Counted from the stretch's first letter, positions 26,739 to 36,177 are shown. The stretch is 64,000 nucleotides of DNA from CAZQQN01 sp964595485 (GCA_964595485.1 CAZQQN010000008.1:25518-89517), one strand, 5' to 3'. Notes: generated from the sequence alone by a model not told the origin. Numbers and translations are program-made.

Positions 26739-27641
26739 CTAGCCAAATAATTCCTGCCCAAGGCGGTAAGTATTGCAGTGAGCATCTAAAATTTCCCGGA
26801 GGCTATTAGAATACCCTCCTCCCATTACTGCTGTTAGCGGAATTCCGTACTGCCGGGCCATTTTCAAAACCATCCTGTCACGTTCCTTAGTGCCTGATTT
26901 TGAGATATTTAATCGCCCCAACTTGTCGTTAGCCAAAATATCTACACCAGCTTGGTAAAAAATAAAATCAGGATTAACCTTTTGAACTAAGTAAGGCAAA
27001 TAATCCCCAAGCAAGGATAAATAATACTCATCCTTCGTCCCTTCAGGTAAGGGCAAATCAAGGTCAGAAAAATCCTTAGTATGGGGAAAATTCCTGGCTC
27101 CATGCATACTGAATGTAAAAACACGAGGTTCCTCTTTGAAAATAGATGCTGTACCATTTCCCTGGTGAACATCCAGGTCTATAACCAGGATTTGCCTCAT
27201 CTTCATGTGCCTTAACAGGTAATTAGCCCCCACCGCAATATCATTGAAGATACAATACCCTTCACCCGTGTCTTTTGAGGCATGGTGCGTACCCCCTGCT
27301 ACATTGAACGCTATGCCTGTATCCATAGCAGAAATCGCTGCCTGGATTGTCCCGTAGGTAATGCAGAATTCCCTCTTCAACAATTGTTCACTGTATGGGA
27401 AGCCTATGCGTCTTGCTGCTTTTCTTGAAATGGTACCAGCTTGCAGCTGCGCTATGTAATCCTGGTCATGTACCTCACGAATAAGGTTTTCTGACATCCA
27501 ATCCGGACTAAAAAACTGTTCTTCAGTAGCTGTCCCTTCATACACCAATTGCTCTGGGATCAACTCGTACTTCATCATTGGAAAACGATGGTGGGCCGGA
27601 AGCGGATGTTTGTAAATGGGATCATAAGCAATACGAATCAC
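26739..27641 (-). CDS. Histone-deacetylase-family zinc amidohydrolase
   Basis: The 300-residue protein belongs to the arginase/deacetylase superfamily, HDAC branch. It has the active-site His pair in GGTHHASKDTGEGYC (H119, H120), zinc ligands D157 and H159 in DLDVHQGNGT and D234 in AGVDILAND. Bacterial members remove acyl groups from polyamines, lysines or small amides. The start is GTG at 27641, with no ATG before the first beta-strand. It follows ftcD by six bases, hence is probably co-transcribed with histidine-degradation genes; a substrate from that pathway is a speculation. No signal peptide. Confidence 0.9.
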   Translation of the reverse strand: MIRIAYDPIYKHPLPAHHRFPMMKYELIPEQLVYEGTATEEQFFSPDWMSENLIREVHDQDYIAQLQAGTISRKAARRIGFPYSEQLLKREFCITYGTIQAAISAMDTGIAFNVAGGTHHASKDTGEGYCIFNDIAVGANYLLRHMKMRQILVIDLDVHQGNGTASIFKEEPRVFTFSMHGARNFPHTKDFSDLDLPLPEGTKDEYYLSLLGDYLPYLVQKVNPDFIFYQAGVDILANDKLGRLNISKSGTKERDRMVLKMARQYGIPLTAVMGGGYSNSLREILDAHCNTYRLGQELFG

Positions 27642-27647
27642 AACGGC

Positions 27648-28691
27648 TTACTTTAGTTGGTACTCAATGACCTTTTCTTCTGGATTAAATGGCACTACAT
27701 CGTTAAGCTCAAGCGATAATACTGCCACATCAATCATTTCGTCTTCAGTGTAACGAACTGGATCCTCAGCTTGTTTTTTAAGGAAATATCGACCAGCTTC
27801 CATCAGAGCTCGTTTTGGGACCATTCCAACAATTTCTGATCCCGTAACCCTTAATCCGTGTTCATTAGCCTTTTCTACAACCGTTTCAAAAACTTGGTGC
27901 AGCGGAGAAGTTTGAATATCAACTAAGTTCAGCGAGATCTGCGCAAGGCCAAATTCCTCAATGTACCAACCAATCCCTTTCACTTTTTTTAAGATTCCTT
28001 CAATTCTTTTGGTTTGGCCAAATTCATCCTTTAAAAGATTGCCATTTTTATCCCTTTTGGGCCTGCCGCTTTCCCTCACTTCACAAGCCACTGCATGCGC
28101 CTTCTCAGCTTTTTTTGTATTAAGGTTCATGTTATAGGCAATTAGAAAATCCCGTGCCCCGATTGCTGTTACACCAGCCTTTTCATGAAGTTTGTCCGGT
28201 CCAAAATCAGGCGCCCACTCAGGATCAAGTAATTTGTTAGCCATACCCTCATAGCCCCCCTTTCTAACCCTGGCCAGGTTTTGGCGTTCAGGCTTTGAAG
28301 CCGAGTATTCATACAAGAAAACAGGTATGCCTAATTCTTCGCCAACACGCTTACCCAGGTGTTTAGCCCACTGATCTACCTCTTCAATGGTCATATTTTC
28401 CAAAGGTATTAATGGGCATACATCCGTAGACCCCATTCTGGGATGCGCACCCATGTGCTTTGTCATATCTATGGTCTGGGCCGCATGATTGATAGCCTTA
28501 AAAGCAGCTTCAACCACAGCCTCAGGAGGACCCGCAAAAGTAAAAACCGTCCTGTGAGCTGCTTCACCTGAATCAACATTCAGCAACTGGACACCTGAAA
28601 CACCCTCTATAGCCTTTTTGAGCCCATTTATTACTTCATTGTCTTTTCCCTCGCTGAAATTAGGGACACATTCTAAAAGCTTTTTCGCCAT
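27648..28691 (-). CDS. ftcD: Glutamate formimidoyltransferase (FtcD transferase domain)
   Basis: This enzyme moves the formimino group of N-formimino-L-glutamate, the product of HutI, to tetrahydrofolate and releases glutamate. The 347-residue protein matches the transferase half of animal FTCD: VPNFSEGKD (9-17), AHRTVFTFAG (45-54) and H83 in MGAHPRMGSTDVCP, the position of the catalytic His. The C-terminal cyclodeaminase domain is absent, so a separate FchA-type protein would be needed. The ATG at 28691 is preferred to a TTG two codons upstream. It sits 77 bases after hutI on the same strand. Confidence 0.92.
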   Translation of the reverse strand: MAKKLLECVPNFSEGKDNEVINGLKKAIEGVSGVQLLNVDSGEAAHRTVFTFAGPPEAVVEAAFKAINHAAQTIDMTKHMGAHPRMGSTDVCPLIPLENMTIEEVDQWAKHLGKRVGEELGIPVFLYEYSASKPERQNLARVRKGGYEGMANKLLDPEWAPDFGPDKLHEKAGVTAIGARDFLIAYNMNLNTKKAEKAHAVACEVRESGRPKRDKNGNLLKDEFGQTKRIEGILKKVKGIGWYIEEFGLAQISLNLVDIQTSPLHQVFETVVEKANEHGLRVTGSEIVGMVPKRALMEAGRYFLKKQAEDPVRYTEDEMIDVAVLSLELNDVVPFNPEEKVIEYQLK

Positions 28692-28768
28692 AATCAAGAA
28701 GATTTGCCCTTACATAATGTTACTTAAGTTTCAACGTAGTTTAGCTAATGATTTTTGATAAACCATTC

Positions 28769-30013
28769 TCATTTAAGCCCCTCGTAAACTTCTCCATTTA
28801 AAATGACCTGATGGATATGATCATTGCCAAAACTATAGGGCATGAAAGTATAGGAAGGAATCCGATCAGTAATAATAACATTCCCGTCAAATCCTTTTGC
28901 TATAGCCCCATGGCTATTACCAACTTTCATAGCCGCTGCAGCGTTAATGGTAGCTGCATTGAATGCTTCTTCAGGAGTCAACTTAAGCTTTACACACGCA
29001 AGAGACTTGGTCAATCCCATATTGCCGGATGGACAACTACCCGGGTTATAGTCAGTACTCAATGCCAGGGGCAATCCCGCATCCACCATTTGGCGAGCAG
29101 GAGGAGGATCTATATTAAGGAAAAAGGCTGTAGACGGTAGGACAGTTGGAATAGTCCGGCTGTTTTTAAGTGCTTCCATTTCCGCTTCTCCCGTACACTC
29201 CAGGTGGTCTACTGATAAGGCATTGTGTTCAACCCCAACTTGTATCCCGCCAGTGTATCCTAATTCATTGGCGTGGACTTTTGGTTTTAAGCCATAAGCT
29301 TTACCAGCTTCAAAGATCCTTGCAGTTTCTTCCTTGGTAAAAAATCCCCTTTCACAAAAAACATCAATGTAATCAGCCAATGCCCCTTTAGCTATATCAG
29401 GTAGCATATCCTCAATCACCTGCCTTACGTATTCATCCCGGTTTTCCCGGTATTCCAACGGAATAGCATGAGCACCAAGGAAGGTGGCCTTAATAGGTAT
29501 CGGGCTGACCTTTTTCAAGCGCTGGATAACACGTAACATTTTCAGCTCACTTTCATAGGAAAGCCCATAACCGCTTTTTATCTCGATAGCACCGGTACCC
29601 ATTCGGATTACCTCATCTAACCTGGTTTTGGCACTTTCATAGAGTTCGTCCTCGGGCGTATCCCTAAGCCGCTTTGCTGAATTGAGGATGCCTCCTCCTT
29701 CAGCGGCAATTTCTTCATAACTTTTACCTTTTAACCGCATAACAAATTCCCCTTCCCGGCTTTCGGCAAAAACTATATGGGTGTGAGAATCAACATAGGT
29801 CGGAAGCACATGCCGGCCGCTTGCATCAATAACCCTTGCATTGGCAGAAGGGCATTGTTCCATTGAACCAAAATCCTCAATTTTGCCATTTTGAATATAA
29901 AGGTAGGCATTTTCCAAAACCGGCAGATGTTCTAGCTCATTCCCGGAGAGTCGGTCAGGAACTTGCTCCCTTGCTTGAATAAGCCCTTTGATATTTTGGA
30001 TAAGCAGGTTCAT
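28769..30013 (-). CDS. hutI: Imidazolonepropionase
   Basis: HutI hydrolyses 4-imidazolone-5-propanoate to N-formimino-L-glutamate in histidine degradation. The 414-residue amidohydrolase has the metal motif DSHTH (H77, H79), VFAESREGEF, the IEIKSGYGL segment characteristic of HutI, KVHANELG (metal His) and STDYNPGS (metal Asp). Length is normal. It starts a minus-strand run hutI-ftcD-HDAC. hutH and hutU are not in the window. The start ATG is only 18 bases from the divergent gamma-carbonic anhydrase start, so the two promoters must overlap coding sequence or each other. Confidence 0.95.
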   Translation of the reverse strand: MNLLIQNIKGLIQAREQVPDRLSGNELEHLPVLENAYLYIQNGKIEDFGSMEQCPSANARVIDASGRHVLPTYVDSHTHIVFAESREGEFVMRLKGKSYEEIAAEGGGILNSAKRLRDTPEDELYESAKTRLDEVIRMGTGAIEIKSGYGLSYESELKMLRVIQRLKKVSPIPIKATFLGAHAIPLEYRENRDEYVRQVIEDMLPDIAKGALADYIDVFCERGFFTKEETARIFEAGKAYGLKPKVHANELGYTGGIQVGVEHNALSVDHLECTGEAEMEALKNSRTIPTVLPSTAFFLNIDPPPARQMVDAGLPLALSTDYNPGSCPSGNMGLTKSLACVKLKLTPEEAFNAATINAAAAMKVGNSHGAIAKGFDGNVIITDRIPSYTFMPYSFGNDHIHQVILNGEVYEGLK

Positions 30014-30031
30014 AAAGCAATATTTTAACTT

Positions 30032-30553
30032 ATGGAAAAGGCTGATTATGTAAAAAAACTCGAGGCAAAGGTAAAAAAAGGCAACCAGGTTTTCATCGCT
30101 CCCAATGCCACAGTAATCGGTGATATCTCCTTAGGAGATAATGCTTCGGTTTGGTATCAAGCAGTTATTCGCGGTGATAGTGACCATATAGCCATTGGTT
30201 CCCGTACCAACGTTCAAGATGGCTCAATCATTCATGTAGACCCCGGTGTACCTGTTAACATTGGCCATGATGTCATACTGGGCCATTCAGCCATTGTGCA
30301 TGGGGCAATGGTAGGTAACCATACTTTAATAGGCATGCGTGCTACCGTCCTGAATAACGCCAAAATTGGTAACTATAGCATCGTTGGAGCCCATAGCCTG
30401 GTTACTGAAGGCAAGGAATTTCCGGATTATTCTCTTATAATGGGATCCCCTGCCAAGGTTGTAAGGCAGTTAACGGATGAAGACCTCGAAAATGTGAAGC
30501 AAAATGCGGAAACCTACGTGCAAAAAGGCTTGCAATATTTGGGAGAAAAGTGA
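30032..30553 (+). CDS. Gamma-carbonic-anhydrase-like hexapeptide protein
   Basis: The 173-residue protein is a left-handed beta-helix of hexapeptide repeats, with the zinc ligands expected for gamma-class carbonic anhydrases: H68 (SIIHVD), H85 (LGHS) and H90 (IVHG). VIRGDSDHIAIGSRTNVQDG and MGSPAKVVRQLT are typical of the YrdA/PaaY branch, whose members have variable or thiol-regulated activity. It would act as a cytoplasmic homotrimer. It diverges from hutI and is convergent with the UbiA-like gene 18 bases away. Confidence 0.92.
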   Translation: MEKADYVKKLEAKVKKGNQVFIAPNATVIGDISLGDNASVWYQAVIRGDSDHIAIGSRTNVQDGSIIHVDPGVPVNIGHDVILGHSAIVHGAMVGNHTLIGMRATVLNNAKIGNYSIVGAHSLVTEGKEFPDYSLIMGSPAKVVRQLTDEDLENVKQNAETYVQKGLQYLGEK

Positions 30554-30571
30554 TTTTTAATCAATAAATGA

Positions 30572-31456
30572 TTAACCTAATTGCCAAAGCAGGTTAGCAA
30601 TAATCAATGCCCCTTGCAAAAAAATAGCCCCGTCCCAGAATACCAAGAAATGAATATTGAGGCGATTCTTTTTCAAAAATGGTGTAAGAAAAAGAATATA
30701 GGCAAGACTAATTAATTGCATCCAAAGCATCATACCATCATAATGGAAAATGAGCATTCCAGCCAAAATGAATGTCAAAACGGCAATTACTGACTTGGTT
30801 TTACTTGTTCCCCAATAATAAGGCAACGTTACTACGCCTTCCTTTCGGTCTGAATCAACATCGGTCAAGTCGAAAGGGAGCATTATCGTAAAGATGAGAA
30901 GGACTCTCTCACAACCCAAAAGAAGCACATCCAGCTGCTGCCAATCCACCTCCATAACTGTCAAGGGTAAAAGCACTGTTACCAGAGCCCATACTATTCC
31001 AATCACCAAGTTCTTAAGCATACCAGAATTCCTAAGGCGCCATGAAGTATAGCCCGGAAAAGGGCCATAATAAGCGAGGACTAATATACCGGCAATAGCA
31101 AGTGGCCATAGGTTTTCAACATGGAGATAAAAGAGGTTTGCCAGTATTCCTGTCACCCCAAAAACTATAAGTACTATTGTAAAAGCATCAGACCTGGTAA
31201 CAAAACCTCCATAACCTTTATTACTTTTATCATCTGCAGATTGGCCAAAAACATCAGACCGGGCAACATTGTAAACAACTAAAGTGCAAAAAAATACCAG
31301 GCCTACTAAAGCACTGTTCAAACTTAAAATAGAGAAACCAACCTGGAGCGGAGTAATTAACGTCCAGGCAACTCCGCATATAGCCATGAAAATGTTGCCG
31401 TAGAAAAAGGCCTTGAAAATGCTTTTGAAGAATGTAAGAATGCTTTGCAAAATCAT
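30572..31456 (-). CDS. UbiA-family-like membrane prenyltransferase
   Basis: The 294-residue protein has about eight or nine transmembrane helices, in the UbiA pattern. The second Asp-rich loop is well conserved (DLTDVDSDRKEGVVTLP), while the first one (YNVARSD) is degenerate compared with NDxxDxxxD. Family members attach prenyl chains to aromatic or other acceptors in quinone, haem or lipid synthesis. Weak conservation of the first motif means the reaction cannot be assigned. It is monocistronic and divergent from recQ. Confidence 0.7.
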   Translation of the reverse strand: MILQSILTFFKSIFKAFFYGNIFMAICGVAWTLITPLQVGFSILSLNSALVGLVFFCTLVVYNVARSDVFGQSADDKSNKGYGGFVTRSDAFTIVLIVFGVTGILANLFYLHVENLWPLAIAGILVLAYYGPFPGYTSWRLRNSGMLKNLVIGIVWALVTVLLPLTVMEVDWQQLDVLLLGCERVLLIFTIMLPFDLTDVDSDRKEGVVTLPYYWGTSKTKSVIAVLTFILAGMLIFHYDGMMLWMQLISLAYILFLTPFLKKNRLNIHFLVFWDGAIFLQGALIIANLLWQLG

Positions 31457-31524
31457 CGTTTACAAAGGAACAATATCCCTGAAAAAAACTTAAGCAAAAG
31501 GTTTTCAAACTATCATAAAACCAT

Positions 31525-31532
31525 TAACTTTG
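31525..31532 (+). promoter_or_regulatory. -7 box (TAACTTTG) before recQ
   Basis: TAACTTTG is a perfect match to TAnnTTTG, about 82 bases before the recQ ATG. The leader would contain AAAGGAGGGG (31558-31567) and a 5-codon open frame (31587-31604, MKNKD) ending nine bases before recQ. No clear -33 TTG. Confidence 0.45.
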
Positions 31533-31613
31533 AGTTTAATATAGGCTTAACACAAAAAAAGGAGGGGTCCTATAAAACATTGCTACATGAAAAACAAAGA
31601 CTAAATTGGTGGT

Positions 31614-33845
31614 ATGGAGGATTTACAAGTTAAAACCCCAGAAGAGGAAGTTAATACTTTCCAGGAAGCCCTTCAAAAGTACTTCGGATTCAATTCCTTT
31701 AAAGGCAATCAGGAGGCCATTATAAAAAGTATTTATAACGGTAACGACACTTTTGTCATTATGCCCACTGGTGGGGGTAAAAGCATGTGCTACCAGCTTC
31801 CCGCTTTAATGATGGAAGGCACAGCCATTATCATTTCTCCTTTGATTGCTTTAATGAAAAATCAAGTTGACCACTTGAGAACTTATGGAGATGAAGATGG
31901 AATAGCCCATTTCCTGAATTCATCCCTCAGTAAAAAACAGAAGGAACAAGTAAAAGATGATATAATAGCGGGGAAAACCAAACTCCTGTATGTAGCACCC
32001 GAATCCCTAACCAAAGAAAGTACAGTAGATTTCCTACAGAAAGTGAAGGTCTCTTTTGTAGCGGTTGACGAGGCGCATTGTATTTCAGAGTGGGGGCATG
32101 ATTTCCGGCCTGAATACCGCCGGATAAGGGATATTGTTGAGGCCATTGGCGTTGTACCGATTATAGGCTTAACAGCATCTGCTACCCCCAAGGTTCAGGA
32201 AGATATCCTGAAAAACCTTTCCATGCAGAACGCAAACCTATTCAAATCCTCATTCAATCGATCCAACCTTTTTTATGATGTCCGCCCCAAAATCACAAAG
32301 GATCAAACAATCAAAGAGATTGTAGGATACCTCAATAAACGGAAAGGCCAGTCTGGTATCATTTACTGCCTGAGCCGTAAAACCGTAGAGAATGTAGCGG
32401 AAACACTTAAGGTCAACGGCATTAAAGCACTCCCCTACCATGCCGGAATGGACGGGCAAACCAGAACAAATCACCAGGATCAATTCCTGATGGAGGAAGT
32501 GGATGTGATAGTAGCCACTATTGCATTTGGTATGGGCATTGATAAACCAGATGTACGGTTTGTTATTCACTATGATGTCCCTAAAAGCCTGGAAAGTTAT
32601 TACCAGGAAACAGGTCGGGCCGGAAGAGATGATCGCCCATCCGATTGTATATTATTCTATAACTACAATGACCTTGTCAAGCTTGAAAAGTTTCTCAAAG
32701 ATAAGCCCGTATCTGAACGGGAAGTTGGTGAGCAGCTTTTGAATGAGATGGCTGCTTTTTGCGAAAACTCCAATTGTCGCAGAAAAAACCTGTTGCACTA
32801 TTTTGGTGAGCCCTTTAATGAAGAAGATTGCAATAAAGGTTGTGATAACTGCCGTTATCCCAAGGAAAAATTTGACGGTCAAAAGCAAATTCAAACAGCC
32901 ATTAAAGTCATCCATGGTTTAGAAGACAAACACCAGTTAGATCATATCATTAAAATTATTCGAGGAGATGGAGATAAAGAAATAGCCTCTTACGGGCATC
33001 ATAAACTTGATAACTTTGGCATTGGCCAGGAAGATGATTACAATACCTGGAAATCGGTAATACGCCAATCAATGATCCATGGCTATTTGGATAAGGACAT
33101 TGAAACTTATGGCACTCTCAAAACAACCGATAAAGGCCTGGACTTTCTGAAGAATCCAAAATCAGTTATGATTGCTCTTGACCAGGACTTTGATCAAATT
33201 TCGAGAGAGAATGTCCAGGAAGATTCAGTTTCTTATGGGGATAATAGCGGATATGATGAAACGCTATTTAACATGCTAAAAGATCTTAGAAAGCGCGTTG
33301 CTAAGGAAAAAGATGTGCCTCCGTATATCGTTTTCCAGGAAAATACCCTGGAAGAAATGGCTATTAAATACCCGGTCGATTTTGATGAATTATCCAAAAT
33401 CAGTGGCGTAAGCGGATCCAAAGCTCAAAAATACGGTAAACCATTCATAGAAACCATTGCCAATTATGTAGAAGAGAATGACATTGACCGGCCTGATGAC
33501 TTTGTGGTTAAGTCAGTGGCTAACAAATCCAAACTTAAGGTTTACATCATTCAAAGCCTTGATCGTAAATTCTCTATTGAGGATATTGCTAAGGCAAAAA
33601 GCATTTCTGTGAACGAAGTCATTGAAGAAATTGAACAAATCGTTTACTCCGGAACTAAGGTTAATATTGACCACGAAATCGACAGCTTGTTAGACCGTGA
33701 ATACCAGGGTGAGATCTTTGATTACTTCAAAGAATCTGAGTCTGATTCCATCGAAGATGCCATTGAAGAATTCGGAGAAGATGTTTATTCATTCGAAGAA
33801 TTAAAAATGATGCGTATTAAGTTTATTTCGGAAATGGCGAATTAA
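31614..33845 (+). CDS. recQ: ATP-dependent DNA helicase RecQ
   Basis: RecQ unwinds DNA 3'-5' in recombination and replication-fork repair. The 743-residue protein has Walker A TGGGKS (K56), DEAH (152-155), QETGRAGRD (motif VI), the zinc-binding Cys cluster (CENSNC and CNKGCDNC), an RQC winged helix and an HRDC domain near 540-620 (VPPYIVFQENTLEEMA). About 120 further residues, acidic and helical, follow HRDC; a longer C-terminus is common in Bacteroidota RecQ. The ATG at 31614 places the helicase start where expected. It is monocistronic. Confidence 0.96.
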   Translation: MEDLQVKTPEEEVNTFQEALQKYFGFNSFKGNQEAIIKSIYNGNDTFVIMPTGGGKSMCYQLPALMMEGTAIIISPLIALMKNQVDHLRTYGDEDGIAHFLNSSLSKKQKEQVKDDIIAGKTKLLYVAPESLTKESTVDFLQKVKVSFVAVDEAHCISEWGHDFRPEYRRIRDIVEAIGVVPIIGLTASATPKVQEDILKNLSMQNANLFKSSFNRSNLFYDVRPKITKDQTIKEIVGYLNKRKGQSGIIYCLSRKTVENVAETLKVNGIKALPYHAGMDGQTRTNHQDQFLMEEVDVIVATIAFGMGIDKPDVRFVIHYDVPKSLESYYQETGRAGRDDRPSDCILFYNYNDLVKLEKFLKDKPVSEREVGEQLLNEMAAFCENSNCRRKNLLHYFGEPFNEEDCNKGCDNCRYPKEKFDGQKQIQTAIKVIHGLEDKHQLDHIIKIIRGDGDKEIASYGHHKLDNFGIGQEDDYNTWKSVIRQSMIHGYLDKDIETYGTLKTTDKGLDFLKNPKSVMIALDQDFDQISRENVQEDSVSYGDNSGYDETLFNMLKDLRKRVAKEKDVPPYIVFQENTLEEMAIKYPVDFDELSKISGVSGSKAQKYGKPFIETIANYVEENDIDRPDDFVVKSVANKSKLKVYIIQSLDRKFSIEDIAKAKSISVNEVIEEIEQIVYSGTKVNIDHEIDSLLDREYQGEIFDYFKESESDSIEDAIEEFGEDVYSFEELKMMRIKFISEMAN

Positions 33846-33899
33846 GCTTCTGGACGAAAAAATAAATTTTTGGGCTACTCTGTGATATGACACCTTCCA

Positions 33900-33928
33900 T
33901 TTGTAAAAAGCATTTCTTTTTAGATTTG
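33900..33928 (+). promoter_or_regulatory. Complete Bacteroidota promoter: TTTG-N17-TAGATTTG
   Basis: TTTG (33900-33903) and TAGATTTG (33921-33928) match the -33/-7 consensus of the phylum with a 17-base spacer, at the short end of the usual range. It lies just upstream of the exported protein at 33958 and gives a leader of roughly 20-25 bases. Confidence 0.65.
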
Positions 33929-33957
33929 TAAGGATCCGATATATAGTACCTAATCAA

Positions 33958-34626
33958 ATGAAACCAATCAATACCCGTACTTATACTTGTCTCTGTTTCT
34001 CTTTTTTAATTGCTATATCCCTTAATTCTCTTGGTCAGCAAAATCCAAAGACCAAAACTTCATCCATTGAAGAACCCCGTTACCAAGAAGTGACGGATGT
34101 CGATATTACTCAAGTGAAGGATATTGATGCCAGTGAGATTAGTGTATTAGGTGTACACCTCGGAACATCTATTCAGAAAACTAAACAGAAAATTGCCCGT
34201 AAAAAAGGAATTTTCTTCCGGCAAGACAAGTTCAATAATAGCCGTCTATACTTGTATGAATACAACCAAGGAAATAAAAAAAATGACCCGCTGGGCTATT
34301 TTAAATGGAATGATAAAAACTCAGGCCTTGATGAGATTATTATTTATGAGGATTTTAAAAAATACATGAAAGGTAAAAGTAAGAAGCTTGTTACCCGGGA
34401 AGCCCTTTCTTATTATGAAGAAGGGGTAGGGAAAAACTTTCTTGGATACCCGCTCAAAAAAGAAAAAATCCTCAACATACCTTCCCAGAATCTGAAGCAT
34501 ACCGCTTACTATTACAAGGGTAAATCTTACCAGGTAATCAAGCAGGTAAATGGGGAGAATGTGAAATACGCTTTTGGTATTTTTGATACGGATACAGAAG
34601 TAAGCAAAAAAAGTGAAGCCAAATAG
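33958..34626 (+). CDS. Exported protein of unknown function
   Basis: The 222-residue protein starts with a signal peptide (hydrophobic CLCFSFLIAISLNSLG, cleavage near GQQ). The mature part is rich in Lys, Tyr and Asp, with a segment VLGVHLGTSIQKTKQKI, reminiscent of repeats in small periplasmic proteins that begin with a G-x-x-L-G-x-S pattern. No domain is recognised. A good promoter lies directly upstream. It ends 20 bases from the convergent outer-membrane protein gene. Likely periplasmic or outer-membrane associated; function unknown. Confidence 0.7.
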   Translation: MKPINTRTYTCLCFSFLIAISLNSLGQQNPKTKTSSIEEPRYQEVTDVDITQVKDIDASEISVLGVHLGTSIQKTKQKIARKKGIFFRQDKFNNSRLYLYEYNQGNKKNDPLGYFKWNDKNSGLDEIIIYEDFKKYMKGKSKKLVTREALSYYEEGVGKNFLGYPLKKEKILNIPSQNLKHTAYYYKGKSYQVIKQVNGENVKYAFGIFDTDTEVSKKSEAK

Positions 34627-34646
34627 TTCCCTGATATTGTATTTTG

Positions 34647-36098
34647 TCAGAATGGTTTAACAAAATGCAGAAATAGCCCGTTTTCACCCTGATTGTTAAA
34701 TGCATATTCTACCCGGAAAACTACGTCATAATAAGTGACTAAGTCAAAACCTAATCCCGTACTGGTCAAGTATTGGTTAGCAAGTTGATTAACGGGTTTT
34801 TCATAATTATCAACGACATATCCCTGGTCAGCAAAAACTTTTAAATACATAGCAAGCGGTATAGTGCTAAACTGCTCAATGGGAATGAAGCTTAATTGGC
34901 GAAATTTGGTATCAAAAAGCTTATAACGCAAGCTATTTCTGTTTAAACCATATTGCTGACCATTGATTACATCGTATTCATAACCTCTGACAAGGATATC
35001 TTCATATCCTAGCCCGCGTGCAATTGAAAAACTTTGATTGCCTTTCAGGGATACTAGCCCCTGAACTTCAGATGCCAGGTAAAAATCCCGGCCAAGAGGC
35101 CAAAATTTTTGAAATGTGAACTCTGCGCGCGTATGGTTAACATCATTAAACACGCCTAGTCCTAATTTTTCCACTTTAGCTTTCAAATAATACCCTTTTT
35201 CGGCATAATTAATCCGATCCCTGAAATCTCGCTCGTAAGCATAGGAAAGCTTGAAAAACCGTTGAACTTGTCCTTTTTGCTCGAAGTATCCCTCATTAAC
35301 GGCTTGAATAGTATCAGCAATCCATTGGGAATGGAAGGTGCTACTGAGCTCATGTTCAACCCTGACCTTTTCTCGGTGTGTAAAGGTTAACTCGCTCATG
35401 AAATCCCGCTGCAAGTAATCATTGCCTTCTTCAAATACCAGGTTATTGTTTTCAATCCGGCTCGCTGGTTTTTTAGATCGACTAAATGAGGCTCCTGCCC
35501 TAAGTCCTGTGCTACTGGTTTTGGTTAGAAATGGTAAGGTGTAAAACAGGGAATAATTTTCCCTGAAGCCTAATTCCAAACCAATTTCTAATGGATCATT
35601 TCGCCCGCTTAAGTTTTCCTGGTAAAATTTAATACCAAACACCGTTCGGGACAAGTCATGATCCCTCTCTACCCACCACTCATTAAAATTGCGATCAGCT
35701 AATTCGAAAATGGGCTTAGGAAATGAGTACCATCGCTCACTAACCTGGATAAGCAATTTAGCGTCTTCCTTATTTAACCAGAATGGTTTAATGTCAGCGG
35801 ATGTGAATAACTGCGTATTCCTGATCTGCTCACGATTAGATTTAAGGGTTTCCTCTAAATTAGCTAAAAGCAGCGTATCTCCTTTATCAATATTCATTTG
35901 CCGATGAATGATAAACGGTTTTGTTTGATCATTCCCAACAATTTTGATTTCCCGGATAACACACCTTTCAATATCCGAATGCTTAGCCAGGAAAAAGTCG
36001 ACTTGTTCCGGATTATTTGATTCCTGATTTTGCGCAGATAAATCACCTACTATCAAATAACATAAGACCAACAAAATGATTTGTTTACAGGGAGTCAA
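34647..36098 (-). CDS. Omp85/BamA-like outer membrane protein with one POTRA domain
   Basis: The 483-residue protein has a signal peptide (IILLVLCYLIVGDLSAQ), one POTRA-like domain (about 42-118: IREIKIVGNDQTKPFIIHRQ, then NTQLFTSADI and LIQVSERW), and a C-terminal surface-antigen barrel ending in Phe (FVKPF). A single POTRA is shorter than BamA (five) and like other small Omp85 members. The barrel could insert in or export across the outer membrane; cargo unknown. The start is a TTG at 36098, as no ATG precedes the signal peptide. The neighbouring gene is divergent. Confidence 0.8.
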   Translation of the reverse strand: MTPCKQIILLVLCYLIVGDLSAQNQESNNPEQVDFFLAKHSDIERCVIREIKIVGNDQTKPFIIHRQMNIDKGDTLLLANLEETLKSNREQIRNTQLFTSADIKPFWLNKEDAKLLIQVSERWYSFPKPIFELADRNFNEWWVERDHDLSRTVFGIKFYQENLSGRNDPLEIGLELGFRENYSLFYTLPFLTKTSSTGLRAGASFSRSKKPASRIENNNLVFEEGNDYLQRDFMSELTFTHREKVRVEHELSSTFHSQWIADTIQAVNEGYFEQKGQVQRFFKLSYAYERDFRDRINYAEKGYYLKAKVEKLGLGVFNDVNHTRAEFTFQKFWPLGRDFYLASEVQGLVSLKGNQSFSIARGLGYEDILVRGYEYDVINGQQYGLNRNSLRYKLFDTKFRQLSFIPIEQFSTIPLAMYLKVFADQGYVVDNYEKPVNQLANQYLTSTGLGFDLVTYYDVVFRVEYAFNNQGENGLFLHFVKPF

Positions 36099-36169
36099 AG
36101 GGCTGTTCCGGTAATTTTAGTCAAAAATAGGCAGTTTATACCACATAACATGATTTTAAGATTAAGCTT

Positions 36170-36177
36170 TAGATTTG
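36170..36177 (+). promoter_or_regulatory. -7 box (TAGATTTG) before the Ppx/GppA gene
   Basis: TAGATTTG is a perfect TAnnTTTG match eight bases before the ATG at 36186. A transcript would start almost at the start codon. No clear -33 TTG. Confidence 0.45.
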
